Of a DNA stretch of 64,000 bases, positions 1 through 9,899 are shown one piece after another (the first letter of the stretch is position 1; every line of letters starts with the position of its first letter). This stretch comes from CBDCNH01 sp965219015. Its GTDB lineage: Bacteria > Pseudomonadota > Alphaproteobacteria > Rhodobacterales > Rhodobacteraceae. The stretch spans positions 124,001 through 188,000 of the forward strand of contig CBDCNH010000005.1 in the NCBI GenBank assembly GCA_965219015.1, in the 5' to 3' direction. The notes beneath the pieces were generated by a model, which worked only from the letters and a program-made list of their open reading frames with translations, did no database searches and was not told the origin of the DNA. A program made the translations under genes and the position numbers.

Positions 1-784
1 CGAGCTCGGGCTCGGCGGCGCCGGTGGGGATGTTGATGGTGTTGAGCGTCGCGATGTCGCCGTCGGCGAGGTCGGCCCAGACCATCGTCGGCACAGCGGC
101 CTTGAGCGAGGCGAGCGTGAAGTCCTGCGCCACCGCGACCGACGCCTCGCCGGTGGAGATCAGGTTCACCATCTCGGAGCCGGTGTTGTAGGTCTTGGCG
201 ACGTTTGGCTTGAGCGCGTCGATCGCCTCGAAGGCGCCGTCGGGATCGGCATAGGCATCGACGCCCGCGTGCTTCCCGGCCTCGAGGACGACCATCGGCC
301 CGGCCGTCGTGGTGATGCCGGGCACGGTCACCCTGCCCGCGAGGTCCGGCCGCCAGAGGTCGTTCCAGGACGTGATCGGCTTCACCTTGGCGCTGTCGTA
401 GACGACGCCGACGCGGCCGATGGAATAGGCCGGGCCATAGGGGCCCTGCGGCGCCTGCGCGAGGTCGTAGAGCTTGCCGAGGTTCGGGACCGCCGCGGGG
501 TCGATCTTGCGGAAGAGGCCGTCCTCGATGCCGATCTGGCTGTAGCTGTCGGTGAGGAAGATCACGTCCACGCCGGTGCCGCCGCGGGCCTTGAGCTTGT
601 TCAGCCGGTCGGCGTTGTTGCCGGTCTCGAACACCACGTCGCAGCCGCACATGGTCTGGAACGGCTGCACGATGTTGGCGTCGAGCTTGTCGCCGTTGTA
701 GCCCCACCAGGAGATCGTGAACGTCTCGGCCCCGAGTGCCGGACCGGCGGCGAGGACGAGTGCTGCGGCGAGGCGGAGGAGCAT
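1..784 (-). CDS. Polyamine-type ABC transporter substrate-binding protein, C-terminus outside window
   Basis: Reading the minus strand from the ATG at 784 gives a signal peptide (MLLRLAAALVLAAGPALGAE) followed by a PotD/PotF-like periplasmic binding protein. The early strand 'TISWWGYNG' and the stretch 'NLGKLYDLAQAPQGPYGPAYS' are typical of spermidine/putrescine receptors. The frame stays open to base 1, so about 261 residues are visible and the C-terminus is cut off by the window edge. Such proteins deliver polyamines to a PotABC-type permease. The permease genes would lie beyond the left edge, which cannot be checked here. The substrate class is inferred from family resemblance only. Confidence 0.8.
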   Translation of the reverse strand, partial: MLLRLAAALVLAAGPALGAETFTISWWGYNGDKLDANIVQPFQTMCGCDVVFETGNNADRLNKLKARGGTGVDVIFLTDSYSQIGIEDGLFRKIDPAAVPNLGKLYDLAQAPQGPYGPAYSIGRVGVVYDSAKVKPITSWNDLWRPDLAGRVTVPGITTTAGPMVVLEAGKHAGVDAYADPDGAFEAIDALKPNVAKTYNTGSEMVNLISTGEASVAVAQDFTLASLKAAVPTMVWADLADGDIATLNTINIPTGAAEPEL

Positions 785-912
785 GGCGCGGCCTTTCGGT
801 TTGGACGTGGCGCGAGCCTACACGGGGGCCGCGCAGGTGCAATGGCGCTTGCCGACGGGTTTGGCGCTGCCGGGATCGGGAGGCAGGCGGTGCCCGTCCG
901 CAGCGCCCTGCG

Positions 913-1284
913 CTAGCCGCGCCCCTTCGGCTCGGCGAGCCGGCGGACCAGGACCGCGCGCAGGTCGTGCAGCGCGAGGAGGAGCGCGTCGGAGGCGGCG
1001 GCGACCTCGGTGTCGGTCGCCGGGCCCTGCGCCCAGTGCGCGGCGGCGCCGATGGCGTCGAGCGCCCGGTCGGCCACGCTCTCCGTGGTTGCGGGCCGCG
1101 CGAGCCATGCCGCGATGGCGGCGGTGTCCTCGGGGCTGAGCGCGCGCTCGCCGCGCGGCTTGATGGCGCCGGTGCGGCGCACGACGGTCGCGATGGGCTC
1201 GAGATCGAGCCGCGCGCCGGCAGTCACGCGCAGTACCGTGGCGCCGGTGGCGCGGTGGCGGAAGTGGTAGGCCGGCAGCGTCAC
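913..1284 (-). CDS. Conserved hypothetical protein, about 123 aa
   Basis: I do not recognise a named family. The GTG start at 1284 lies 5 nt after the aatA stop codon, so the gene is probably translated together with the aminotransferase. The frame could extend upstream only by running antiparallel-free through aatA itself, which is why the GTG is preferred. The protein starts TLPAYHFRHRATG and has a basic first third, an alanine-rich helical remainder (about residues 50-115) and a charged tail. It has no signal peptide, membrane segment or catalytic motif. Its position in the aatA operon is the only clue to its role. Confidence 0.6.
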   Translation of the reverse strand: MTLPAYHFRHRATGATVLRVTAGARLDLEPIATVVRRTGAIKPRGERALSPEDTAAIAAWLARPATTESVADRALDAIGAAAHWAQGPATDTEVAAASDALLLALHDLRAVLVRRLAEPKGRG

Positions 1285-1289
1285 CGGCG

Positions 1290-2492
1290 TCAGGTCAGCC
1301 CGGCGCAGAACGCCTGGATGCGGCCGCAGGCGTCCGTCAGAGCCGCATCGGAGGTGGCGTAGCTGATGCGGAAGTTCGGCGAGAGCCCGAACGCCGCGCC
1401 AAACACCACCGCCACGCCCGTCTCCTCGAGAAGTGCCGTCGCGAAGGTCTCGTCGTCGGCGATGCGGGTGCCCGCGGCGGAGGTGCGCCCGATGCAGCCC
1501 GCGATGGAGGGGTAGACGTAGAACGCCCCCTCGGGCACCGGGCAGGTGATCCCGTCGGCGTCGTTCAGCATCCCCACCACGAGGTCGCGGCGGCGCTGGA
1601 AGGCCGCGCGGCTCGTGGCGATGTAGTCCTGCGGGCCGTCGAGCGCCTCGACCGCCGCCCACTGGCTGACCGAGCAGGGGTTCGAGGTGGATTGCGACTG
1701 CACCTTGGCCATCGCGCGGATCAGAGGCTCCGGCCCCGCCGCGTAGCCGATCCGCCAGCCGGTCATCGCATAGGCCTTCGAGACGCCGTTGCAGGTCAGC
1801 GTGCGGTCGTAGAGCCGCGGCTCGACCTCGGCCGGCGTGCAGAAGGTGAAGCCGTCGAAGGCGAGGTGCTCGTACATGTCGTCGGTCATCACCCAGACGT
1901 GCGGGTGGCGCAGCAGAACGTCGGTGAGCGCGCGAAGCTCGTCGCGGGCGTAGCCGGCGCCGGTGGGGTTCGACGGCGAGTTGAAGATGAACCACTTGGT
2001 GCGCGGCGTGATCGCGGCCTCGAGGAGGTCGGCGGTGATCTTGTAGCCGGTCTGCAGCGGCCCCTCGACGATCACCGCCTCGCCGCCCGCGAGCCGCACC
2101 ATGTCGGGGTAGCTGACCCAGTAGGGCGCGGGGATCACCACCTCGTCGCCGGGGTTCAGCGTGGCGACGAGCGCGTTGTAGAGCGTCTGCTTGCCGCCCG
2201 AGCCGACCGTGACCTGCGCGGGCGCGTAGGTCAGACCGTTCTCGCGGGCAAACTTGGCGCAGATGGCGCGCTTGAGCTCGGGGATGCCGTCGACGGCGGT
2301 GTACTTGGTGCGACCGGCGTCGATGGCGGCCTTGGCGGCGGCCTTGATGTTGTCGGGCGTGTCGAAGTCCGGCTCGCCCGCGCCGAGGCCGATCACGTCG
2401 CGCCCCGCCGCCTTGAGGGCGGCCGCCTGCGCCGTGACCGCGATCGTGGGCGACGGCTTCACCCGGTCAAGCGTGGCGGACAGGAAGGGCAT
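1290..2492 (-). CDS. aatA: Aspartate aminotransferase, class I PLP enzyme
   Basis: This 400-residue protein is a fold-type I aminotransferase that moves the amino group between aspartate and 2-oxoglutarate in the cytoplasm. The 'NPTG' box is at 175-178. The PLP lysine is K239 in 'GVSKAYAMTGWRIGY', and arginines of the substrate pocket follow. The N-terminal 'LGAGEPDFDTP' is typical of the 1-beta subgroup found in alphaproteobacteria, some members of which also transaminate prephenate. That second activity is possible here but not shown. Length is normal for the family. The gene is followed by a small hypothetical gene in the same operon and faces away from sdhE, with a good sigma-70-like promoter just upstream. 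Confidence 0.93.
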   Translation of the reverse strand: MPFLSATLDRVKPSPTIAVTAQAAALKAAGRDVIGLGAGEPDFDTPDNIKAAAKAAIDAGRTKYTAVDGIPELKRAICAKFARENGLTYAPAQVTVGSGGKQTLYNALVATLNPGDEVVIPAPYWVSYPDMVRLAGGEAVIVEGPLQTGYKITADLLEAAITPRTKWFIFNSPSNPTGAGYARDELRALTDVLLRHPHVWVMTDDMYEHLAFDGFTFCTPAEVEPRLYDRTLTCNGVSKAYAMTGWRIGYAAGPEPLIRAMAKVQSQSTSNPCSVSQWAAVEALDGPQDYIATSRAAFQRRRDLVVGMLNDADGITCPVPEGAFYVYPSIAGCIGRTSAAGTRIADDETFATALLEETGVAVVFGAAFGLSPNFRISYATSDAALTDACGRIQAFCAGLT

Positions 2493-2519
2493 CGGTCACT
2501 CCGTGCTGGGGGCGGGACC

Positions 2520-2548
2520 GTTCTAGGAGCGTGGCCTGGGGCTCGCAA
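2520..2548 (-). promoter_or_regulatory. Candidate sigma-70 promoter of aatA
   Basis: On the minus strand TTGCGA (2548-2543) and TAGAAC (2525-2520) are separated by exactly 17 nt. They lie 28 nt before the aatA start. Each hexamer matches the consensus at four of six positions. Confidence 0.45.
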
Positions 2549-2558
2549 GCCAATGCGT

Positions 2559-2587
2559 TTGATCGGGGCCGCCAGCGAGGCTACATC
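2559..2587 (+). promoter_or_regulatory. Candidate sigma-70 promoter of sdhE
   Basis: TTGATC (2559-2564) and TACATC (2582-2587) are 17 nt apart, immediately upstream of the sdhE ribosome binding site AAGGAG (2595-2600). It is back to back with the aatA promoter. The -10 match is weak. Confidence 0.35.
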
Positions 2588-2606
2588 GGCGCCAAAGGAG
2601 CCCGCC

Positions 2607-2882
2607 ATGCCCGACCGTCACGCCGAGATGGACGCCGACCGCAAGCGGATGCGGATGCGCGCCTGGCGCCGGGGGACGCGGGAGATGGACCTCGTGCTCG
2701 GGCCCTATGCCGACGTGCGGCTCGCCGGCATGGCGCCGGACGAGCTCGCGCTCTTCGACGCGCTCCTCGACGAGGCCGATCAGGATCTCTACCCGTGGGT
2801 CAGCGGGCAGGTGGCGGCGCCGCCGGCCTATGCGGCGCTGCTCGCCGATCTCGCGGCCTTCGCGGCGTCACGGCACGGCTGA
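2607..2882 (+). CDS. sdhE: Succinate dehydrogenase assembly factor 2 (SdhE, DUF339)
   Basis: This small 91-residue cytoplasmic protein belongs to the SdhE/Sdh5 family, which promotes covalent attachment of FAD to the flavoprotein subunit of succinate dehydrogenase. The diagnostic 'RGTREMD' (RGxxE, residues 22-26) follows a basic helix, and 'FDALLDEADQDLYPWVSG' is the expected second half. The ATG at 2607 has AAGGAG six bases upstream. Length is normal for the family. The sdh operon itself is not in this window. The 3' end overlaps the convergent acyltransferase pseudogene by 15 nt. Confidence 0.9.
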   Translation: MPDRHAEMDADRKRMRMRAWRRGTREMDLVLGPYADVRLAGMAPDELALFDALLDEADQDLYPWVSGQVAAPPAYAALLADLAAFAASRHG

Positions 2883-3886
2883 TCGCGAGACGGGAAGCCG
2901 CGGCGGCGCGAAGAGCCAGCCGGCTCCGATCCGCCGCGCGAGGCCCGACAGGACGAGCGCCCCGCCGACGCTGAGCGCGTAGAGAAGCGCCCAGAAGGCG
3001 AGCGGCCCGATCGCTTCCCGGACGGGAAGAGCCCGGCAAAGGCGAAGGCCAGCAGCGGCTGATGCACGAGGTAGATGTCGAGCGACCGCTTGCCGGCCGC
3101 CGCGAGCGCGGATGCGATCACCGGGACGGCCTGGACCCGGACGGCGACCGCCAGACCGATCCCGACCCCGAAGAGGCCCTCGAGCCCCTTGTCGAGCGCA
3201 AACGGCAACGGGAGCAGTCGCACGGCGGCAAGCCCCATGATGCCGCACGCGAGGAGGACTACCACCCGCCTCGGGCTCGCGACGAAGGCCCGGATCGCGT
3301 CCGCCGCGAGGAGGCCGCCCATGTAGAATGGATAGAACTGCACCATGTTGCGCGTCTGGAACGTGTCCCAGATCTGGTCGTAGGCGATCAGCACGGCGAA
3401 GATCGCCGATGCCGCGACGAGGCGGAGGGGTCCGTTGAGGCGCCTGACGAGAACCGCGGCAACGGTGAAGACGAGGAGCGCGTAGATAAACCACAGGTTG
3501 CCCTGCGGATCGAAGACGGCGCGCGCAAGCCCCGGCAGCGGCGCATCGTCGTCGTCCCAGGGGTAGAGCGGCACGACGCTCTGCACGAGGCTGCCGACCA
3601 CCGTCCAGAGTGCCAGCAGCCAGACGAGCACGAGGATGCGCCGCCGGACGATCTCCGCGAGGGGCCGATGTACCTGACCCGCGAAGAGGATCCCTGAGGC
3701 GAGGAAGAATACCGGGATCCGCGCACCCGACGCGAGGTCGATCGCGAGTGCCGCTCCATCCGGGAAGCCGCCGCCGATCCGGGCGGTGAGGTAGCCATGC
3801 CAGAGCGGCACGAGCAAGATCGCGAGCCCGCGCGCGCTGTCGATCCAGCCGACGCGCGGATTGGGCAAAGGCGCGGCGAGAGACAT
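2868..3886 (-). pseudogene. Acyltransferase family 3 membrane protein, interrupted by one frameshift
   Basis: From ATG 3886 the frame encodes a typical acyltransferase-3 (OafA/NodX-like) integral membrane protein: 'RVGWIDSARGLAILLVPLWHG', several hydrophobic helices, and 'LDIYLVHQPLLAF' near the end. At about 3025 the reading runs out of sense, while the natural C-terminal helix (AFWALLYALSVGGALVLSGL) continues in another frame and stops at 2868. Adding one C to the CCC run at 3024-3026 (GGG on the plus strand) restores one continuous protein. An inverted repeat, CTTCCCG/CGGGAAG (3014-3020 and 3023-3029), sits exactly there. Intact members O-acylate surface glycans or other substrates. The break may be a true mutation or a sequencing error. 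Confidence 0.8.
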
Positions 3887-3969
3887 GGTTCACTTCGCGT
3901 CAAGGTGGAGTGAGTGCCGCTAATGCAAATCAGAGGTGGTGTCGACCATAATCGGCCGCAGCCCGTGCC

Positions 3970-3996
3970 GCGGGGCCGGCTTGGTTCCGGCCCCGC
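3970..3996 (-). terminator. Strong GC hairpin downstream of the ABC binding-protein gene
   Basis: A perfect 10-bp stem, GCGGGGCCGG/CCGGCCCCGC, with a 7-nt loop begins 7 nt after the stop at 4003. There is no T tract, so it may act as an mRNA stabiliser or with other factors rather than as a classic intrinsic terminator. Confidence 0.5.
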
Positions 3997-4002
3997 GCCG
4001 GC

Positions 4003-5250
4003 TCAGGACTCCGGCAGCAGCTTGCGGATTTGTGCGACCATCGCGTCGACGGTTTCCGCGCTCGTCATCTGGTCGTTGGCGAGCGCCGTCATGTTGTCGA
4101 GCACGACCTGCCCGATGCGGACGCTGTTCTGCCCCGGCCAGGCGAACCAGGGCTTGGCGCGGTCGATCTGCCCGGCGCTCGTCTCCCACGACGGGTTGTC
4201 GGCGTAGAACTGGCCCAGAAGGTCCGGCGCCAGCGCGCCCGTGTTGACCGGCATGTAGCCCGTGCTCTCGACGACAAGCGTCTGGCTCGCCGGGTTGGTG
4301 CCGAAGAGGATGTAGTCGAAGGCCGCGCGGCGCTTCTCGGGATCCTTGGTCAGGATCACCGCCGCCATGCCGCCCGAGACCACCTTGCCGCCCGGCACCA
4401 GCGTCGGGATCGGCGCGGTGCGCCAGTCGAACCGGTCGCCGATCTCGCGCCCGAAGGAGCGCACGGCGGCGGTCGAGACGAAGTAGAAGCCCATCTTGCC
4501 CGCGTACATCTGCTGGCGCGCGGAGGGCTGGTCGATGGCCACTTGCCCGCCCTCGGCGTGGAAGCGGTGGAAGAGGTCGATGGCGCGCCGCCCCTCCGGC
4601 GTGTCGAAGGCGACATCGGTGCCCGCGTCGTTCATCGGCGGCACCAGCGCCGAGGCGAGGAGGTTCTGCGTCATCCAGTCGTCGGTGCCGAGCTCCCAGT
4701 ACATGCCCATGACGTCGGGCCCGAGCGCGTCCACCTTGCCCGCGAGCGCGATGAGGCCGTCCCAGTCGGTCGGGATGTGGTCGGGGTCGCCGCCGGCCTG
4801 CTTGACGAGCTCGGCGTTGTAGAACGTCACCGGCGTCGAGCTGGTCCAGGGCAGGCCGTACTGCTTGCCGTCCACCTGCGCCAACGCCAGCGTCTCCGGC
4901 GCGTAGCCCAACGCGGCGAGATCCTTGCCCTCGAGGAGGTCGTCGATGGGCGTGACCATGCCGCGCTCGACGAGCTCGTGAAGCAGGTGCGAGCCGACGA
5001 AGAAGATGTCCGGCGCGTCGCCCGACAGGTTCTGCCGGATCACCGAGACGAGCGCCTCGTCATAGGTCTGCGCCGGGGCCTGGAAGGTGATCTTCACGTC
5101 CGGGTGGTCGGCCATGTAGCGCTTGGCGATCTCCTCCTGCCACACCGAATGGGTGGCGTAGGCATGGAGCGCGGTCAGGTCGACCGCCCCCGCAGGCAGG
5201 GCGGCGGCGCCCAGCATCAGGCCGCAGAGCGTGGCTTTCACGTTCATCAT
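4003..5250 (-). CDS. Sugar/glycerol-3-phosphate-type ABC transporter substrate-binding protein
   Basis: A periplasmic family 1 solute-binding protein of about 415 residues (UgpB/MalE-like). It has a signal peptide 'MMNVKATLCGLMLGAAALPAGA', then 'FQAPAQTYDEALVSVIRQNL' and 'YGLPWTSSTPVTFYNAELVK', and it ends 'AQIRKLLPES'. It should capture the solute and hand it to the two permeases encoded just upstream in the same transcript. AAGGAG lies 3 nt before the first of two adjacent ATGs (5250) and 6 nt before the second (5247), so either could be used. It is the last gene of a four-gene operon, 17 nt after the preceding permease. The substrate cannot be named from sequence. Confidence 0.85.
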   Translation of the reverse strand: MMNVKATLCGLMLGAAALPAGAVDLTALHAYATHSVWQEEIAKRYMADHPDVKITFQAPAQTYDEALVSVIRQNLSGDAPDIFFVGSHLLHELVERGMVTPIDDLLEGKDLAALGYAPETLALAQVDGKQYGLPWTSSTPVTFYNAELVKQAGGDPDHIPTDWDGLIALAGKVDALGPDVMGMYWELGTDDWMTQNLLASALVPPMNDAGTDVAFDTPEGRRAIDLFHRFHAEGGQVAIDQPSARQQMYAGKMGFYFVSTAAVRSFGREIGDRFDWRTAPIPTLVPGGKVVSGGMAAVILTKDPEKRRAAFDYILFGTNPASQTLVVESTGYMPVNTGALAPDLLGQFYADNPSWETSAGQIDRAKPWFAWPGQNSVRIGQVVLDNMTALANDQMTSAETVDAMVAQIRKLLPES

Positions 5251-5267
5251 GGTCTCCTTGGTGAGGG

Positions 5268-6095
5268 TTATCGGCCGGCCGCGACCGTGAGGCCGCGCAC
5301 GAGGTGGCGCTGGAAGGCGAGGAAGCCCGCGACGAGCGGCGCCGTGACCATCACGCCCGCCGCCATCAGCGCGCCGACGTGGCCGCCGTTCTCGCCCGCC
5401 GCGCGGAACGCCGCGACCCCGAGCGGCGGGGTCATCATCTCCGACCGGGTGATGACGACGAGCGGCCAGTAGAGGTCGTTCCAGTGCGCGATGACGCTGA
5501 TCGTGGCGAAGGCCGCGACCGCGGGCCAGGCGGCGGGCAGCATCAGCCGCCACACGATCGCCATTTCCGAGAATCCGTCGAGGCGGGCGGCGTCGATAAT
5601 CTCGTCGGGGTAGGCCGCGAAGAACTGGCGGAAGAGGAAGATCCCGAACGCCGACACGACGAACGGCACGATCAGCGCGGCATACGTGTTGAGCAGACCC
5701 GCATAGGCGATGGCGACGTAAAGCGGGATCGCGGGCACCTGCATCGGGATCATCAGCGCCAGCACGACGGCGCCGAAGAGCACCGGGCGGCCGCGGAACG
5801 GCAGCTTCGCGAGCGCGTAGCCCGCGGGTGCCGCGATGGCGATCTGCGCGGCGAGGATCGCACCGCAGACGATCACCCCGTTGAGAAGGTAGCGCAGGAG
5901 CGGCACCTCGGTCAGCGCGTAGGCGTAGTTCTCGCGCGCGGCGGCGAGGCTCGGCGCCGGGATGAGCGCGCCCGAGTAGACCATGCCCTGCGGCGCCAGC
6001 GAGACCGCGACCATGTAGACGAAGGGCAGGAGCGTCAGCCCCGCCGCGACGACGAGGAACAGGGTGCCGCCCAGGCGCGCGAGCGTCTCACCCAT
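5268..6095 (-). CDS. ABC transporter permease, MalG/UgpE-type
   Basis: 275-residue inner-membrane permease with about six helices. The cytoplasmic EAA-type loop reads 'DEIIDAARLDGFSEMAIVWRLMLPAAWPAV', with the conserved glycine that docks the ATPase. An N-terminal helix is followed by a periplasmic loop, 'SLAPQGMVYSGALIPAPSL', as usual for the second permease of family 1 sugar importers. The ATG overlaps the end of the preceding permease gene by 8 nt, which indicates translational coupling. It works as a heterodimer with that partner. Confidence 0.88.
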   Translation of the reverse strand: MGETLARLGGTLFLVVAAGLTLLPFVYMVAVSLAPQGMVYSGALIPAPSLAAARENYAYALTEVPLLRYLLNGVIVCGAILAAQIAIAAPAGYALAKLPFRGRPVLFGAVVLALMIPMQVPAIPLYVAIAYAGLLNTYAALIVPFVVSAFGIFLFRQFFAAYPDEIIDAARLDGFSEMAIVWRLMLPAAWPAVAAFATISVIAHWNDLYWPLVVITRSEMMTPPLGVAAFRAAGENGGHVGALMAAGVMVTAPLVAGFLAFQRHLVRGLTVAAGR

Positions 6096-7019
6096 AGTGG
6101 ACGCGCTTGTCGAGGAACGTGACCTTGAGGATCGAGATGCCGGCCACGACGGCGAGGAACGCCACGGCGATCGCCGAGGCGAGGCCGATGCGGAAGAACC
6201 GGAACGCGTCCTCGTAGAGGCTGTAGAGCACCATCGAGGTCGCGCCGTTGGGGCCGCCGCGGGTCAGCACGGCGACGGTCTCGAACTCCGAGAAGGTGCG
6301 GATGAGCGTGATGACGGCGACGAAGAGCGTGACCGGACCGAGCATCGGCCAGGTCACGAGCGCGAAGCGCCGCCAGCCGCGGTCCGCCCCGTCGACGGCC
6401 GCCGCCTCGTAGAGGTCGCGCGGGATCGTGGCCATGCCGGCGAGGAAGAGGAGCACGTTGTAGCCGGCGAGCTTCCAGACGCCGATGGCGGCGAGCGACC
6501 AGAGCGCCAGCGTAGGGTCCGACAGGAAGCGCTGCTTCTCGATGCCGGCCATCGCGAGGACGGTGTTCACGATGCCGAACGTGGGGTGCAGCACGACCTC
6601 CCAGGCCGTCGCCATCGCGACGAGCGTGGCGGTCACGGGGAGGAAGAAGACGGTGCGGAACACGCCCCGGAGCGCGCCCTGCGCCTCGATCAGGATGGCA
6701 AGGAAGAGCCCGAGCCCGACCGAGAGCGGCCCGACGGTGGCGACGAACGCGAGCGTGTTGCGGACGCTCTCGCGGAAGCGCGGGTCGGCCAGCATCTCGG
6801 CATAGTTGTCGAGCCCGACGAAGCGGAAGCCCGCCATGCCGAACTCGTAGTCGGTGAGCGAGAGGAGGAGCACGCCGCTCGACGGCAGGAACAGGAGGAG
6901 CACGAGGAGGATCGCCGCGGGGGCCGCGAGGCGCATCCCGGCCCGGCCCTGCTGGCGTGCGCCGACCGCACCCGCGGGCGCCGCCGCGGCGGCGGTGCCG
7001 GGAAGCGCCACGACCGACA

Positions 7020-7020
<1 letters not shown>
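6088..7020 (-). CDS. ABC transporter permease, MalF/UgpA-type
   Basis: 310-residue inner-membrane permease. An alanine/proline-rich cytoplasmic head (about residues 1-25) precedes the first helix, 'AAPAAILLVLLLFLPSSGVLL'. The ATPase-docking loop is 'PRDLYEAAAVDGADRGWRRFALVTWPMLGP'. It pairs with the downstream MalG-type permease. Its start codon overlaps the stop of the ATPase gene (ATGA-type overlap at 7020), so the operon is translated as one coupled unit. Length and topology are normal for UgpA/LacF-like proteins. Confidence 0.88.
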
Positions 7021-8144
<1,124 letters not shown>

Positions 8145-8243
8145 GCGACCGTCCCCATTAGCGCGGCCGCTTCTGGCCGTTGTCAGGGTCTAGGTGCGAT
8201 TGCGGACAGGTCGCGCAGGTGCGACGATCTGTCCGGCGCGCCG

Positions 8244-8918
8244 TCAGCGGTTCGGGCGGATCACGATCTCGACGCGGCGGTTCTGCGCCCGGCCCTGCGG
8301 TGTGAGGTTCGACGCGACCGGCTGGTCCTCGCCGCGGCCGAACGCCTGGATGCGTCCGCGCGGCACGCCGGCGCCCTCGAGCACGAACGCGACCGACTGC
8401 GCGCGGCGCTGCGACAGATCCTGATTGTAGGCCGCGGCGCCGGTGTTGTCGGTATGCCCCGCGATGACGATGGTGCTGTCGGGGTACCGCAGGAGGCTCC
8501 CGGCGACGGCTTGCAGGTCGTACTGCAGGTCCGGGCGCACCGCGGCGCTGTCGGTGGCGAAGAGGATGTCCTGCGGCAGCGTGACGATGAGCTCGCGGCC
8601 GGTGTTGGTGATCGCGACGTTGGGGTTGTTGACGCTCGAGCGAAGGTCCGCCGCCTGGCGGTCGAGGAGCGTGCCGATCGAGCCGCCGACCGCGGCGCCG
8701 AGGCCCGCGCCGACCGCGGCGTTGAGGAGCCGGCTGTCGCCCCGCGTCCGCGATCCCGCGACACCGCCGAGAAGCGCGCCCGCGATGGCCCCGGTGCGCG
8801 CGCGGCTGTTGTCCTGCGGCCCGCCGGCATAGCCGCCGTTGTAGCCCGAGGGATCGCTGCAGCCGGCGAGCGCCAGCGCGCCGAGCGTGAGGGCGAAGAT
8901 GGGAACGGTCCGGCGCAT
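8244..8918 (-). CDS. OmpA-family lipoprotein (YiaD/Pal-like) with glycine zipper
   Basis: 224-residue outer-membrane lipoprotein. The lipobox 'LALAGC' places the lipidated cysteine at residue 20. A glycine-zipper stretch (about 43-85, 'AIAGALLGGVAGS' and 'GAGLGAAVGGSIG') follows. The C-terminal OmpA domain (about 105-220) carries 'FATDSAAVRPDL', 'IAGHTDNTG' and 'LSQRRAQSV', the peptidoglycan-binding residues of the family. Such proteins tether the outer membrane to the wall. It is a single gene on the minus strand with its own promoter, divergent from the deoR/MFS unit. Confidence 0.9.
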   Translation of the reverse strand: MRRTVPIFALTLGALALAGCSDPSGYNGGYAGGPQDNSRARTGAIAGALLGGVAGSRTRGDSRLLNAAVGAGLGAAVGGSIGTLLDRQAADLRSSVNNPNVAITNTGRELIVTLPQDILFATDSAAVRPDLQYDLQAVAGSLLRYPDSTIVIAGHTDNTGAAAYNQDLSQRRAQSVAFVLEGAGVPRGRIQAFGRGEDQPVASNLTPQGRAQNRRVEIVIRPNR

Positions 8919-8949
8919 GGGTCAGCCTCGTGCGATGTCGTGACGCCCA

Positions 8950-8978
8950 AGCCTACGTCCACGCCGGTGCCCCCGCAA
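8950..8978 (-). promoter_or_regulatory. Candidate sigma-70 promoter of the OmpA-like lipoprotein gene
   Basis: On the minus strand TTGCGG (8978-8973) and TAGGCT (8955-8950) are 17 nt apart, 31 nt before the ATG at 8918. The form resembles the aatA promoter. Confidence 0.4.
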
Positions 8979-9171
8979 GGTCGGTGCGGACACGGGCCGG
9001 CGAGAGCGGACGTCCCGCGTCGCACGGTTCGACGACCCCGCGCCCGGGCCGCGTCGCTGCCGGGATGCCACTGCCGTTCTGCCGTGAGCGCGCGCGAGGC
9101 ACCCTGCGCCGAAAGAGCGGCTACCCAATGCAAGGATCGCAAAAACGTGCAAGACACGGCATGAAGTCTGC

Positions 9172-9899
9172 ATGATCGATCTGAACGACCCGCAAACCCG
9201 CTACCATGTGCTCCGCGAGCGATCGGCATCGGGAGGTCTTCTCGTTGCCGCTTCTCTCGCCGAAGGTCTCGGTGTCTCCATCGTTACCGTTCGGCGCGAT
9301 CTCATCGCGCTGGAGCGGCAGGGCCGCGTGCGCGCGGGTGCGGGGGTGCGATGCCGACACGTGCTGCGGCTCGGTCCTGCGTCACGCGCGCGGGTGATCC
9401 CGACCCGTCTCTCGACGCCCTGGCGGAGCGCGCCGTGCGGCTGATCCCGGAACCGGCCATGATCCTTCTCGACGCCGGCAGGACGATGAACGCCATCGCC
9501 GCACGGCTGTCCCCGCCCTCGGTTGCGCTCGCCGCGCTGTACCGGGGCGCCCGCGCGCGCCTCATCGGCGGCGCGCCCCGCCTCGCGGGCGCGATGATCG
9601 CCGGTGGGGAGGCCGAGCGGGTCGTCGGGGACAGCGCCGCCGACCTTTGCTTCCTCGGGGCCTGCGGCTTCTGGCCCGAGTTCGGCTCGAGCGCCGAGGA
9701 CGCGGGCGAGGCAGGGGCGAAGCGCGCGATGGCGCAGGCCGCCGCACGCGCAGCCGTCGTGGCCTCCGCGTCGAGGATGGACCGGCGCGGACGGCATCGG
9801 GTGCTTGCCTCGGACGAGATCGACGTGCTCGTGGCGGACGCCGAGGCACCTGCCCTCGTGCCGTTCGAGACTGCGGGCATCGAGGTGCTGCATGTCTGA
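9172..9899 (+). pseudogene. DeoR-family transcriptional regulator, interrupted by one frameshift
   Basis: The ATG at 9172 opens a DeoR-type helix-turn-helix, ending 'LGVSIVTVRRDLIALERQGRV'. At about 9325-9345, in a G/C-rich run, the frame is lost. The next frame continues with the expected 'GGAMPTRAA' and then the sugar-phosphate-sensing DeoR C-terminal domain ('ILLDAGRTMNAIAARL', 'ADLCFLGACG', 'AGAKRAMAQAA', 'EIDVLVAD'), stopping at 9899. One missing base explains the change. The usual 'VVTNS' strand of the sensor domain also appears to be absent, so an in-frame deletion is possible as well. It overlaps the following MFS gene by 8 nt, so an intact version would probably control that permease. 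Confidence 0.75.

Noticed and set aside
3014..3029. Inverted repeat as a site-specific recombination or transposon end
   Set aside because: The arms are only 7 bp inside a coding region, with no target duplication or transposase nearby.
9318..9352. Programmed ribosomal frameshift in the DeoR gene
   Set aside because: There is no slippery heptamer or clear stimulatory structure, and regulators of this family are not known to use one. Mutation or sequence error is simpler.
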